This document shows positions 11,871 to 23,771 of a DNA stretch of 64,000 bases, one piece after another. A program made the translations under genes and the position numbers. Numbering within the stretch: the stretch's first letter is position 1; each line of letters begins with the position of its first letter. The notes beneath the pieces are model-generated. The model made no database searches and had not been told where the DNA came from. It saw only the letters and a list, made by a program, of their open reading frames with translations. Origin of the DNA: Neckera pumila (lineage: Eukaryota > Streptophyta > Bryopsida > Hypnales > Neckeraceae); the NCBI GenBank assembly GCA_963969595.1, contig OZ018412.1, positions 8,186,501 through 8,250,500 on the forward strand. Direction: 5' to 3'.

Positions 11871-11975
11871 CGAGGTTAAGGTGAATTGATGTCAATTATG
11901 CATCCTAATTGCTTCGATAATTGAGACTGTATAAATTTCAGTTTGTGTTTTTGCAAGTTCACTCTGCAGTTTCAT

Positions 11976-12195
11976 TTGCTCTCAAGCTGGACGGACCCTG
12001 GTTTGAGACAAAGCCTTGCCGTCTAGCTTGAGGGTGTTTTTTGAAATTTTGCAGTGTTTTGTCAGTGCTTTTTGCCCATACAAGCTGAACGGACTTGGTT
12101 TGAGACATAGCCTTGCCGTCTAACTTGAAGGGTGTTTTTGGAAATTTTCTAGCGTTTGTCAAAGTGGTAACTGACAAGCTAGATGGACCCTGGAT
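11976..12195 (+). repeat. ~100-bp direct repeat, two copies plus a partial third
   Basis: The unit starts AAGCTGGACGGACCCTGG, continues through GAGACAAAGCCTTGCCGTCT and ends near TTTTGCCCATAC. It begins at 11976, again at about 12077, and a partial unit starts near 12176. A related sequence (CCTGGTTTGAGGAAAGCCTT) precedes RING copy 1 near 8290, so the repeat belongs to the leader of this gene family. Confidence 0.7.
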
Positions 12196-12258
12196 AGACC
12201 TTGGCTTGGGAGTGATAAAGTAAACTGTGAGAATGGCAAACAAGAGGATCCAAATTTC

Positions 12259-14585
12259 GTGCAATTTGATGATACGGGAGGCAAGAAGAGGAGGGGCAAC
12301 CGGTTGATTATGGACTGGGATGTTTATTACGATGTGTCTCAGTTGGCATCGCCCGGATGGCAAACAGTGACGGAGCCTTACTGGTCGCAGTTGACATGTG
12401 GCAAATACATCGCATGGGCACATATAAATCGGCATTGGTCTATAGACCGTATTGGCACTAATATTTGATCCGGAACGGTTAATATACCGATGTGCACGAC
12501 TCCACGCTTGAAGAAGAGGATGATGGAGGTAGCGCTTCACCTTTGGTGTAAACATTTGAAGAAAGATGGCACTCTTGCATTGGTTACCATGGTACATGCT
12601 GAGGTGTTTTTGAATGTTAAAGTCGATTGAAGGACGTACTTGAAAACCAAACGGGAGGATGTAGCACCAAATACCAAAAACCGCGATATTCCGCCAAATG
12701 TCAATGTCTTACTCGAGGGTGACGTCGTGGTTGTGGGCCCTCCTGTGATTATGCAGCCGGTAGATGGTGCCGGCCCTTCAAGCGCGGACGTGGCGATATT
12801 GTTGGTGGATGGTGCCGGTCGTTTAGCCCCAGACGGCATGATGGTGTCCGGAGACACTCATGACCATGCGGCCTTTGACATGCAACTCCCAGCATTAGGC
12901 GTTGGCATGAGGCTCGTTGAATTGGGCCTGTACAATGCGTCCATGAACAATTTCACCATGTCTTCTTCAACTGAACTGATGCTCGTGGAAGCACCTATCC
13001 CCCCCACAAACACAATGTCCGCGTATCCTCCCATGAATGAAGAGTTGATTCAATTGTGTCAATTGGCAAAATCACTGCAAGACCAATTGATTGGAGACGA
13101 TGCACGACATACGCAAGAGTTAGAGGCCGAAAAAGCAAAATGTCGGGCATTGGAGGCGGAGCTAGTGCGCTTGAGGGATCAAACTCTTCCAATCGTAGCG
13201 ATAGAAACGCCTTGCTCCCACGAAGATACAGTCCCCCTCTCCGTATGGAACGACATGCAGATGCGAGCAGAGGAGGCTAAGAAAATGTACAAAAATGCAA
13301 TGGTGGCTAACACTAAAATAGCGGACGCGATGAACGGCCACCGCGATTTGCAGTCTCGCTTCAAGACGTTAGAAGCAGAGAGCGCTGCTCATGTTGTAGA
13401 GCTGGACGAGATGGAGACGCATATTAGCAATATGAAGTTGTGTTGTATTATTGCTTGCAATGAGTCGTTGCAAATGCAATGCAAAATTAGGAGGGTAGCT
13501 TCAGAATTTGGCGCAGGAGAGAACCATCACTTGGCATTACGTTGTGGCCTATACCGGAGGAAATGTATCCCAGCAATTTGCCCATCGACGACAACATGAG
13601 CATCAATTGGAACTCCAAGGACGAATTGGAGTTCAAATTCAGGACGGAGAGGTACCGATACCCGTTACACATGCCTCCCAATCAGGAAAGGCCAGTACTG
13701 TGGCCTGATGTCCCTGAGTTTGTTAAGCATGGAAGCACATGTGTAGTTTGTTACGACCCATTTGGCCCTGAGGGCGCATGGAGCTTGGGGACGTGTCCAC
13801 ACATATACCACCCACAATGCATGATTACGGGAATGATCATGAAGCGGAGATGTATCATGTGCAGGGCCCCATTTCATAGTTGATGGTACAAGATGTTTGG
13901 CTTGGAAGAGCAAATGCCACCTCATTATGAGTATAATGAAGAAAATTGGCCGGTTCAGCCAAACAAACTCCCAGCCAATTTGTGGGGGATCGACCTTGTA
14001 TGGTACTGGAAGCGACAGACATATAGGCATTTTCGGCGGCTCTGCCATGTTGGCCAACTAGAATGGTCTAACGAGGAGGCAACTAGGTGTGGCATTGCCA
14101 TGCATCCGGATCACCAACGTGAGCGCCGAAATGATTTTGCGTATCTGCAGGAGGGCCATTGGGATCACGCCTGCGATGTCTTTGTCCCCGCACCCCACCC
14201 CAAGGGTGAAGACATAGTATTTAACTCAGAGGGTGTGAATCTCGGATGATCAAGCGCCATGAATGAGGATGAACAAATGGCGGCTTCGTCTGATTCTTCA
14301 TTCAACGAGGCGGCAGAACTGACAGCAATTTTTGATTACTTGGAGCGGATGTATTCAGTTCGGGCTTTGCACCTTTTGAACTCTTTGCAACATCCACAAG
14401 GATTGCAAGCGTTGTTAGCCAAGGGGCTTCAAAGCGGCATCATTGAACCCCAGTTCGAAGTTCCACACAAAACACAACACGTTTGTCGACTTGGGGGACC
14501 CTTAAACCCGCCCCGAGATACCCGAGTTGAGAATCGCGACGGTGCACGTATCGGTGCAGGGGGCGCCGACCCTTCCAGAAGTTAA
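12259..14585 (+). pseudogene. coiled-coil plus RING-type protein, copy 2, frameshifted
   Basis: Paralogue of the pseudogene at 8422-10852 with the same order: basic N-terminal segment (12259-12468), LKKRMMEVALHLW helix (about 12500-12600), long linker and coiled coil (12640-13540), and a RING-like cluster at about 13737-13880 (CVVC, then TCPH-x-YH-x2-C, then C-x2-C and RAPF). KMFGLEEQMP and a C-terminal tail to 14585 follow. Stops lie at 12466 and about 12628, a frame change near 13540, a TGA at 13881 (copy 1 has arginine there), and another TGA at 14247. It is less decayed than copy 1 in the coiled-coil region. The zinc ligands are kept in both copies although the frames are broken, which suggests recent loss of function. 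Confidence 0.55.
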
Positions 14586-15323
14586 GGACGTATGATTCCC
14601 GTCAATATGAGTTTATCGTCATAAATAGTAGAAAATTTGTACTTTTGTAGTTCCACGTAGTGTATAGGCTTTAGTTTTTAGTTTTCAGCACAACTCCTTG
14701 TTGTGCATGTGTAAATATTCCACTAAAATAAAAACAATTTTGGACATATCGTGGTGCAAATTTTCTTGTGCATTTCATTCTCTTATACGTGATGGGTGTT
14801 GTTTATGATTTTCCTTATTTCCCCTTTGTTGAAAACGTGAACCATAGACTGTGCTCATTTAAACTGATATCCCTAGACATCCTATACAAATCCAAATCCA
14901 AGGCCTTTCTTTGGCCCCTAAACCCTCGAAATTGCTTTTTCAATTTTTACCCAGTAGAGAGTAAAGCAATTTGAGGATTGCTTTTGTTGCACATGCAATG
15001 AGTCTAATCATAGGATCTCACACTATATACTATTCAAATATGTGTCCAAAATTCATGAACACTAAAACCGCATAGATTGCAAGATATATGCATTTACCCT
15101 TTAAGTGCAAAAAAAGAAAGACACTTGTACGAGCACCCAATTTGCCTTGCCAAAAAAAATAGGGTGCAAATAGGAATTTTTTTTATAAGACCGAATTGCC
15201 TTGACCCCCAAAATATAGTGTAAATTTTCTTCCAAAAATTCACAATAACCCGTGCAGTAACCAAAGTAACTTATCTTGCCAAAAAAAATTGGGTGTGAAA
15301 AAATACACAAGAGCCAAAGTGTC
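14586..15323. other. intergenic, AT-rich
   Basis: No gene is recognised. A repeated phrase of the form CTTGCCAAAAAAAATxGGGTG occurs near 15145 and 15275 and may be a short direct repeat. Confidence 0.5.
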
Positions 15324-15327
15324 TTAA

Positions 15328-16250
15328 TCCCTAAAGTACATGACTATGTTATCACCGAAAACGCTCCGAAACTGTCTTTTTTAGTACAAGTATCCAATTT
15401 TTGAAAAAGAAAACTTTTTTTACATTTATCACCATAGGATCTTTTAGTATAGTGACTTGAGAACATAGTTTAAAAATTTCAGTAATTTACACCGTGTGGA
15501 TTGCAAGATATATGCAATCAAGTTCACAAAAACCATTTTTGGTGCCCTGTGAAAAACAGGGCAGCAGCACTTCAAAAGCTCACTTTTTGATGGAAAAATG
15601 TCCACAATGTTGGTGCTTCTTTAAATTCTTTTTCCTAGACAAGTTGGCTACATGCTTGAAAAATTTCACTTCATTTGGAATTGTACAACATATAGGAAAA
15701 AAATAGTAAATAGATAGTAGTAAAGAATTATTCAAAATGCAAAATTGTCAAGAATTTAATTATAGAATTGAAAAATGCTAATCCCCATGATGGCAATGTT
15801 GTAATAAATAATCTACATCCTAAGATTTTATTTTTTTCCAAAAATATTGCAAATTGAGTAAGATAAAGGATTTGGAAAGTTATTTTAGAGTAAAGAATCC
15901 ATAACTGTTTGCAAACTTAAAATCTTCATAACTTTTGACTTGTTGATCAAACTGGGATGATTCAAATCTTTTTACCTACATATAACTCTAAAATACCAAT
16001 TTCAAATTTTTGTTTCAAAAAAAAAGTGATTTTTGTTGATCTGCCCAGACTGCCCAAATACAAAAAAAAAAACATACTAGGCCCTAACTTTTGACTTGTA
16101 TTTTCAAATGTCATGAAACTTGGTGCATATGAAAGATATTCCTTGCCCACCTTCTATTAAAATTTCAGCCAAAAATATGAAAATCTCTAGTCGTACGTAC
16201 ATGCCCAAAAATTCTATACAACCACAAAACTCATGTTGGTCCTTTAGGGG
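15328..16250 (-). mobile_element. TTAA-type (piggyBac-like) MITE, copy P2
   Basis: Flanked by TTAA at 15324-15327 and 16251-16254. Ends are TCCCTAAAGTACATGAC (left) and GTTGGTCCTTTAGGGG (right), inverted relative to each other. The interior is the reverse complement of P1: for instance AAGATATTCCTTGC near 16133 corresponds to GCAAGGAATATCTT near 983. Length is about 923 bp and it is non-coding. Confidence 0.85.
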
Positions 16251-16383
16251 TTAACCTAAAAAATACTAAAATACTAAAATAGGGTGTGCAAAAAATAAAA
16301 AAAATGTACACCAACGAAAGTGTCTTCCAAAAATAAAATGGGTGTAAGAAAGAATTAAAAATAAGAAATAAAGATCAATCCAT

Positions 16384-16745
16384 TGGTTAGTCCTTGCTGC
16401 CCACCATCAGAGGGACCGTCCAAGTAGTCCTTCCGCACAGGCCGTCCACAAAGACCGTCCTCAAAAGCCGTCCCAAGGTAAAACCGGATGGGTTGTCCAA
16501 ATAGCCGTCAACAGACCCCCACGAAATCCTTTGATGAGTCCATCCAAAGGACCGTCCACAGATTGAGTCCCTTGAGTCCGTCCACCTAAACCACGGACAA
16601 ACTCCATCCATCCGGGTTCTGCCCGCTTCCATCCCCGTCTATCAGCCTTGACAGAACCGTCATCGAAGATTCGATTTGGACAGATGTTGGATTTCGATCC
16701 ATACGTTTTGTCAACGTCACATCCGTCCAAACATGACACGACGGT
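16384..16745 (-). repeat. CGTCC-rich block 3
   Basis: Repeated GACCGTCC, CCGTCCAC and CCGTCAxC motifs in AT-rich surroundings, like the blocks at 7590 and 11466. Open frames on the minus strand here translate the repeat only. Confidence 0.6.
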
Positions 16746-16789
16746 GACAACCTTGATTATTAGCAAAACCCAAGAGATATGCAAATCAA

Positions 16790-19700
16790 ATGGTTTTGGA
16801 ATTACAACACTCTAGAGCAAATTCTCAATGTTGAAAATATAAGGTAGCCTATATTTAATACTACACTCATGTATAAACTTTCATTGGTTGCTTCTAAAAA
16901 GTTGTGGTTTGAATCATGGACGTGGTCATTCAAGGTCTTTTTTTAGGTGTCAAAAAAGGAAAGGTGTTGCAATTAGGGACTTGTACCTTATGATATGTAT
17001 ACACAATTGTTACCCAAAAGAAAAAAAATTGATAGTAATAAAATTATAAAATAACATCAAATACTAACAATGCTTCATATGCAATAATGGTTTATTATAT
17101 AATTTAATAGTAAAATACTTATTCTTATATAAGATTTCATTGACCAATATACAGGATTGAATCTTAGAAAGTACAATGTCAAATTCCTTTGCAAATATCA
17201 TAGTGTCACCCGCCCATGGTAACATTCCTGACATTGGATGCCACGGGTATGATTACAAAGAGTTTTTAACTAAACCACTTGGTTGCATTTAAATATCATA
17301 TGACAAGGTTATACAATCACAAACTACATATTTCTATGCATTCCATACAAAATCTACAAATCAATGTTGAAATGGAATCCCTATAAAGTCAAACACTCCA
17401 CAAAGACAATTTGCAAAAAGATAGAAACACATCAAATGTAACCAAAACTTACTTCAACCAACTTCAAGTTGAACCCAACAACAATACAACCAAAACTTGA
17501 CCTTAAGAACTCATACAGTGCACTACTTAATTCCCTCAATGCCTTCACAACTCTACACACTAGAATGTCGCCTCAAACAAATTGTAAAGATCAGACACAA
17601 TACTCTGACCACACAAGCTTGGTTAATAGAGTGAGGAAGTGACGTTTTGTAGCCCTTTGCTCTTACAATTGAAGAGAAAGTAATCACCCCAAGCACTTGT
17701 TTGTGGAGGTTTACAACTAAACCACTTAGCCATGGTAAGGTTTTCCTTAAGCATAAATTGCCAAGAAAACATCTATAGATAATCCCCTAAATGGATAAGG
17801 TGCAAAAGATGGAGAAACAAGGGATAAGAATTGGCTTGAATCAATTTTAGACAGACTCAACCCAAGAACAATGAAGACAGACATTGTACTCCTCACAATA
17901 CAATGAAAGATGGACATGGTATACCTCACCTATAGATGAGAATTTGCACTATGCAAGGCTTTGTTCCCTCAGTAGATTCACAAATCTGCAAGATGAAACA
18001 TCATCGCATGGGAAACTATAGGTTACTTCCAAAATTCTAAATTGAAATCACAAATCACAAAAACCTAGGCAGCATGATCTATAATGACAACCATGGAGAC
18101 ATGCACAAATAGTGTAGAAACAACTCACAATACAAGCTACTCATGTGCAACAACATGCTAACAATTATGCAAATGCTGCAACCGTTACGTAAACTTGAGG
18201 ACTAGCAATATGCACTCCATAATTCCCTCGATGCTTTCATGAATTAGCACATTAGAACACTATAATAGACAAAGAGGGAAGAACAACCACAATTCTCCTC
18301 TCAAAGCACCATCCGTAGTTCCTAAAACAAATGCTCTAGATGGAAAGACAAGAATGTAAGTCATGACATAAACCTTCCCCAAGAGAGTCCAATGAGCAAG
18401 AACAATGTCAAAGTATGCCTGCAAAACAAAGCAGACACATATCATCTTCTAAACTTTTCATCCGTTCCAAAAGGAAGAAAACACCCGGTTCAAGGCCTAA
18501 ACCGACAAACTCAACCGATGGTGTATTTCACAAACCACATCAGTTGGTGTCATCTACAATGAAACCTTCATAGTTGAAGTACCACTCCCTTGTCCATATA
18601 TATATTCTGCTATGACAAAGCTGGTCTAGACCCTAAGCAAATGATTCACATGATGCTCTGTTACCTAAAACAATAATTCTAGAGAGACCAACAACCCAAG
18701 CCGCTGTCGTGGTGCAGTACATCTGGGTCACCTGCCCACGGCAAGACAATCTTAAATTGCAAACTTAAATTGCAAACTGGCTAAGTCCTACCCTGCAGAA
18801 TCTATCCAACTAGTAACGACAACAGAAATCAACAAAGTTGCGTAACAACCGATCAGAATTTGCTTGCCCCAATGTCAGGCAGACTCAATTCTCAGTTGAT
18901 CAAGACAGACATCTCAGTCCCAACTATACCGACAAAGATGCAAAAGCAGACACTCGTACCTTCAGGTGAGAATTCCCATGGAGCTTGCTAGCAGTATCCC
19001 CTCAATGGCTTCACGGCTCTGCACGAGAGAAGATTGCCACAGATTAGTATCTAAGATTGAGCATATCACTTCCGCACACCAAAACCAAAACCCTAACTAA
19101 GAACTCCCACACCTAGTGCACAGAGCATGATGCGTAACGCCAGACAAAGAAACCTGTGCAAGTACTGCAACAACAACTGCAGAGCCTGGATTTAGCTTCC
19201 CTAGTAAAGAGCCTGGATTGTATGCAACCCTCACAACAGCAAACGATCCCCAGCATTCCAGCAACTGATGACAATCACACTCGAAAGTTAACATAGTTCT
19301 CTTCGTGAATTCCAGTGAGGCCTTGGATCGATTCCAAAGACAAAGCTCTCGTTCGGGTTTGCTTAAATCACAGACAAGTCGACTGATTTCCACATGACCG
19401 TAGGATTTGGCACGCAAATCACTTCAGTAATAGTCGCTATGGCTCCCCAGGGGCCTGTGAGCTCTGTGAATGCTACGTTTCCCAAGGGGCAGCCCAATGT
19501 GGAGCGTGAAATGTAATTTGCATTTTAATTTGCATATCAACAGGCTCCTCCTTATGCACATGTTCGACATGTTCATAAAGGTTTTTCATTCACTGGAAGT
19601 AATCCTGTTGTTCTCCATCGAGGGCCGCTTATTAATTTGTTGTATGTGACCGGTTTCCCTCAATTTTGTTCTCGTGACCCCATTTCATTCGGTTTCGTGT

Positions 19701-19985
19701 CAACCTCATGTTTGTTAAAATCGTGGATATCAGTGAAATCTGTCCTAGGGTTTATTTTAGAGCTCTGGGCACTTTAGTGTCACATTTTTGTCACTCTGAA
19801 ACACGCCATCTGTTATAATAATATGTATTCCCATTTTTATGTAAACGATTGGTCTTGTTTTATGTAACTCATCGCTAATCAAAACTTGGGAGGAGCAATT
19901 CCTGCTCTATTGATTTCAGACTTGGCAGCTGCTGAAGAGTGCATTACTCTGCTCCCAAGGTGATAGTCAGTTACAGGAAATTAAA
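16790..19985. repeat. duplicated block A (non-coding)
   Basis: Collinear with 27472-31990. The start TTTTGGAATTACAACACTCT is shared at 16792 and 27476, and similarity continues through the 'CAAGGCTTTGTTCCCTCA' stretch (17957/28639) to the end. No conserved protein is visible: frames on the two copies differ. It includes one U1 unit (about 18600-19150) and one U2 unit (19300-19985), which are multiplied in the second copy. Confidence 0.8.
19300..19985 (+). repeat. repeat unit U2, copy 1
   Basis: About 0.7-kb unit running from GAATTCCAGTGAGGCC through ATGGCTCCCCAGGGGCC and GCTCCTCCTTATGCA to the 'GAGGAGCAATTCCTGCTC' stretch. Other copies are at 31290-31990, 33115-34345 (interrupted) and 38985-39655. 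It is not recognised as an LTR or gene. A minus-strand frame including PWGAIATTT is partly conserved but decayed. Confidence 0.7.
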
Positions 19986-19990
19986 GCATA

Positions 19991-20215
19991 AGGGAGGCAA
20001 CCCATTCTCGATCAACGACCCATTTCCGATCACTTTAAGAATTACAGACAAGTAAGAGGACAGTTTCTGTTGTGGAAAATTTTCTTGTGTGCAGCAATAG
20101 TGTTTGGACCCTTCCTAGAGTTTTCAGATATTTTGGTATCAAAACAAAGTTGCTATGAATTAATGAGTTCCAGATTCTGTAATTCCTTAAGTGATCGAGA
20201 ATGGGTTGCCTCCCC
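19991..20215 (+). mobile_element. TA-flanked MITE (mariner/Stowaway type)
   Basis: 225-bp element with inverted ends AGGGAGGCAACCCATTCTCG / GGGGAGGCAACCCATTCTCG (right end read on the minus strand), flanked by TA at 19989-19990 and 20216-20217. Block B' lacks it: there the sequence runs AAAGCATATCACTATTC with a single TA at 39663-39664. Confidence 0.85.
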
Positions 20216-20307
20216 TATCAGTATTCTCTGTTTACTTTGTGACAGAGTTGACTGAAGTGAGAAGGTAGATTGCCCTATTGTGTATTATGGAATGCATCAT
20301 CTCTAAG

Positions 20308-20519
20308 GTAGAACCATCCATTCCCAATCAGGGACCTAATTGCAATCAAATGTAAAGACCATACTCATTTTAGAACTTAAATGTTCTTACACCATAGATA
20401 GCTTATGGTGTAAGAACATTTAAGTTATCTATGGTGTAAGAACATTTAAGTTGTAAAATGAGTACGGTCTTTACATTTGATCGCAATTAGGTCCCTGATC
20501 GGGAATGGGTGGTTCTAAC
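20308..20519 (+). mobile_element. foldback MITE with ~90-bp arms
   Basis: Nearly the whole 212 bp is one inverted repeat. The left arm starts GTAGAACCATCCATTCCC, and the right arm read on the minus strand starts GTTAGAACCACCCATTCCC. The arms run on through CAAATGTAAAGACC and AACTTAAATGTTCTTACACC to meet near 20400-20415. The flanks are CTAAG (left) and TTAAG (right). Block B' has an uninterrupted CTCTAAGCATATG at 39749-39761, so this is an insertion specific to block B. Confidence 0.8.
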
Positions 20520-22471
20520 TTAAGCATATGTTCACCATCAATTTGACCTCCAATGTTGACCTCCAGTGAAGCTTAATTGGGGGATATTCACTTCCACACC
20601 GCATCATGAATGAGTCTGTAAGGTAGGATTCACTCCATTGAAAGCTGATTCTGTATTCATGTCTAACCACTTGCCAATTCGCAATTCTGCCTTTGGTTAT
20701 ATTGGCTATTTGTAATTAAACTGTTTGACATTGCATTAAATGAAGTCTACTCCATTCACATTAGAATAGACTGTTCTAAACCTTCTCCTCATTGAGTTGG
20801 CCACGACTATGGATTCAGGACTGAAGCATAGTTTAAATTTCGGATTTGTATTTCTTGTTTCTTTGGTGGAATTCCACAACTTAGGTCAAAGAGGTCTGCT
20901 GAGTGTACATAGATATGCAAAACTTTCCTGAATTAACTATAAGCTAGCCTTCACTCTCGGCTACAATCCACTCTGACGCAAATAACAACCTAGGGAATCA
21001 TGCAATTGATGCAAGCCAGGAACATATTCTAAATAGCATTCGGAAAATAAATTAATTGATTGGGTTGTTTGTACACCAAACTCTTCTTGCCAGCTCCTGA
21101 TTTCTCTTTGTCGCCTGGTACACTAGTAGCAATCACAAGCAGGCACCAATTCTAAGCAACCTCCCTCTAGCTACAATTCCAATGACTGCTTTCACATGGC
21201 CGCCTCTTTTCAATGCCTTTGCAACTGGTGATGAGACTCAATTACTTCACCATAGCTACCTTTAAATTTTCAAGTCTAGGTACTGCAAGTGATCTTGGCT
21301 GCATCTGAATACATGAAAAAGGGGCCAACAAAGAAAACTCCACTATCCTAAATGAGAGAAGTGAAAGAAAAAAAACTCTTTACGTCCCCCTCCCCCGTCG
21401 AACAATTCTGTCAATAAATGTGTCCTTTTCACGTTGTATTATCAGCTGAATTGTCGGTGTGCTTGGAGAGCTACCATTAGAGGTGTCTTACAATTCACTA
21501 CAGGTGACTCAATTCAAAGACTTGTACTCTAAGAATGGAGGCAATTTGGGAAATGTGATCAATTTGGAAACCTCTAAGTTAATAAGGGCAAGTACGCAGG
21601 GGTTATCTAGCTCTCGTTGTCTAGTGTGAAGGATTTCACTAATTGAAACTCTGGTTCCTATAACCACCATCATCCCTTAGTGTACATCTCCAAAATCCAT
21701 ACGTACCTAAGTGGAAGAAGCATTAGTAGAACCTCTACCAAAAAACAACTTTTGCATATGGGATCCAAATGCCGCATTCTTTGTTGCATTGGAACCATCT
21801 TTCATTTGACAGCAAGAGAATATGAAAATTTGACTAGTCTAATAATACTAATAAGTATATAAATTAGTGAAATTAAGCTGCCCTTCACTAATTTCTTGAC
21901 ATTCTACACTATATAAATATGAACAATAGAAGGAACTGTAGAAGGATGCAGTAATGTAGAAACCATGTGTATTGCATGGCTTGTTGTACTAGTTCACGGC
22001 TTGCGTTTAGAGAATTGCATGCGCCTCCATATAGATAAGTAGTGAGTCATGAGATAACTTCTCTCGTGAAGGCTGGCAATCTAATTTGTAAGGCAACCTA
22101 ATTTTTTTTTTGTAGGCACAGTAGCAAAAAGTGGCAGTTTCGGGGGTGCCCTCTTTGCACTCAACGGTCGATTGAATGGTGGAATCTGGAAGAATTGAAA
22201 AAGGCACTAAACTATTGATTAGCTACTGCTCGCTGCTTTGCCTCGCTATCCACAAGGAGCATGGTTGTAGTGAAGCTTGTGAATGTGGTCCATACTAGGG
22301 AAAGAATGTTGAACTGCTGAAAAGAGACCAAATAGTGAAATAGTACTGTAAGTGAGTTACCTCTGAGTGGTGCTGGACATGTAATAGTATTAATTTTGGA
22401 ATGAGCAATTACTAGCATATAGTCATAGACAATATGATGGAGACCACAACCCATGATTGAGAAAGAATTAA

Positions 22472-23309
22472 CCCCTAAAGGACCAAACCACGCTTTTTTA
22501 ACAATATAGCGAATTTGGGCAGTTCATTACAAACAGAAATTTTGTTTTTTTTCTTTGAAATTTTACACAACATGTGCCCAAAGAGTAGCTTTAAGGCCCA
22601 ACAATTTCCAAATCTTCTGACTACATGGTGAAAAAGGTATTGAATGATATGTCATTCTCAACGGTTGAATGGTAGCTCAAATTTTGTCTGAAAAATCACT
22701 TTTAAGAAAAATAAAAATTTGAATATAATATTCTAGATTTATATATATGTGTAAAGCTTTGAATTATTCCATTTTGATTTACTAGATGAAAATTATAAGG
22801 TGTTCTAGTTTGTGGGCAGTTATGGATTCTCTACTCTAAAAAAAACTTTGAAGTCCTTTATTTAACTCAATTTTTATTATTTTTGGAAAGAAACAAAAGC
22901 ATAGGATATATAGTGTTTATTACAACACTACAACTACTGGGATGGAAATTTTTCAATTCCATAATTAAATTCTTAACAATTTAGCGTTTTGAATCATTCT
23001 CTACTTCTTTCTCCAACCTTTTTTTTCCTATATATTGTATAGTTCCAAATGATCTGAATTTTCTTAAGCATGTAGCCAACTTGCTTTGAAGATGAATCCA
23101 AAGAGTAAATATCATTTGGACATTTTTCATTTGAATGTGACCTCGTGAAGTGCAGCTACCCAATTTTTTGCAGGGCACAAAAAAGGGTCTTTGTCAATTC
23201 AAATGCTATTATCTTGCAATGTACATGGTAGAAAATTCTGAAATTTTCTGAAATCTACATATTCTAAAACAAGCTTACTACAAGATACTACGGTTATATG
23301 TGTCCAACG
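22472..23309 (+). mobile_element. TTAA-type MITE, copy P3, right end missing
   Basis: TTAA at 22468-22471 then CCCCTAAAGGACCAAACC. It is collinear with the interrupted copy at 43907-52976 up to 'GGTTATATGTGTCC' at 23294-23307, after which TPR-coding sequence begins. The missing right end shows a deletion joined P3 to the 3' part of the kinase-TPR gene. Confidence 0.8.
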
Positions 23310-23771
23310 CATCTGCATACTTGTCCATCATTCTCTTAACTTCCCCACGATGCTTCAACGTCCAAGCATCATAGGCTCAAGCTCATCAGTCTTGTTCAAG
23401 TCCTCCAACGCATTTGCATACTTGCCCATCATTCTCTTAACATCCCCACGATTGCTCAATGTCCAAGCATCATTAGGCATCAGTTCATCAGCCTTATTGA
23501 AGTCCTCCAATGCATCTGCATACTTGCCCATCTTTGTCTTGACATCCCCACGATGCTTCAACATCCAAGCAACATTAGGTTCAAGTTCATTGGCCTTGTT
23601 CAAGTCCTCCAATGCATCTGCATACTTGCCCATCATTTTCTTAACTTCACCACGATTGCTCAATGTCCAAGCATCATTAGGCATCAGTTCATCAGCCTTA
23701 TTGAAGTCCTCCAATGCATCTGCATACTTGCCCATCTTTCGCTTAACTGCCCCACAAGTCTGCAATATCAA
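23310..23771 (-). repeat. 102-bp TPR-coding tandem repeat, four units plus a partial unit
   Basis: Direct repeats of 102 bp encode 34-residue TPR units. Each unit carries the GCATCTGCATACTTGCCCAT stretch on the plus strand. The homologous array in C' has about 14 units, so unit number differs more than threefold between the two paralogues. Confidence 0.9.

Larger units (their letters stand above)
20216..23309. repeat. duplicated block B
   Basis: Collinear with 39656-44320 plus the interrupted continuation to about 52860. Shared landmarks include the 'CATATGTTCACCA' stretch (20526/39757), 'CTTTCACATGGCCGCCTCT' (21190/41580) and 'GAACCATCTTTCATTTGACA' (21792/43259). Apart from the MITEs annotated separately, no gene is recognised. 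The block ends abruptly inside a TTAA MITE at the junction with the TPR array. Confidence 0.8.

Noticed and set aside
17747..19417. Short frames in block A with similar counterparts in A' (for example at 18260-18445 and 28936-29130)
   Set aside because: Similarity follows from the DNA duplication. The frames differ in length and carry indels, with no recognisable domain.
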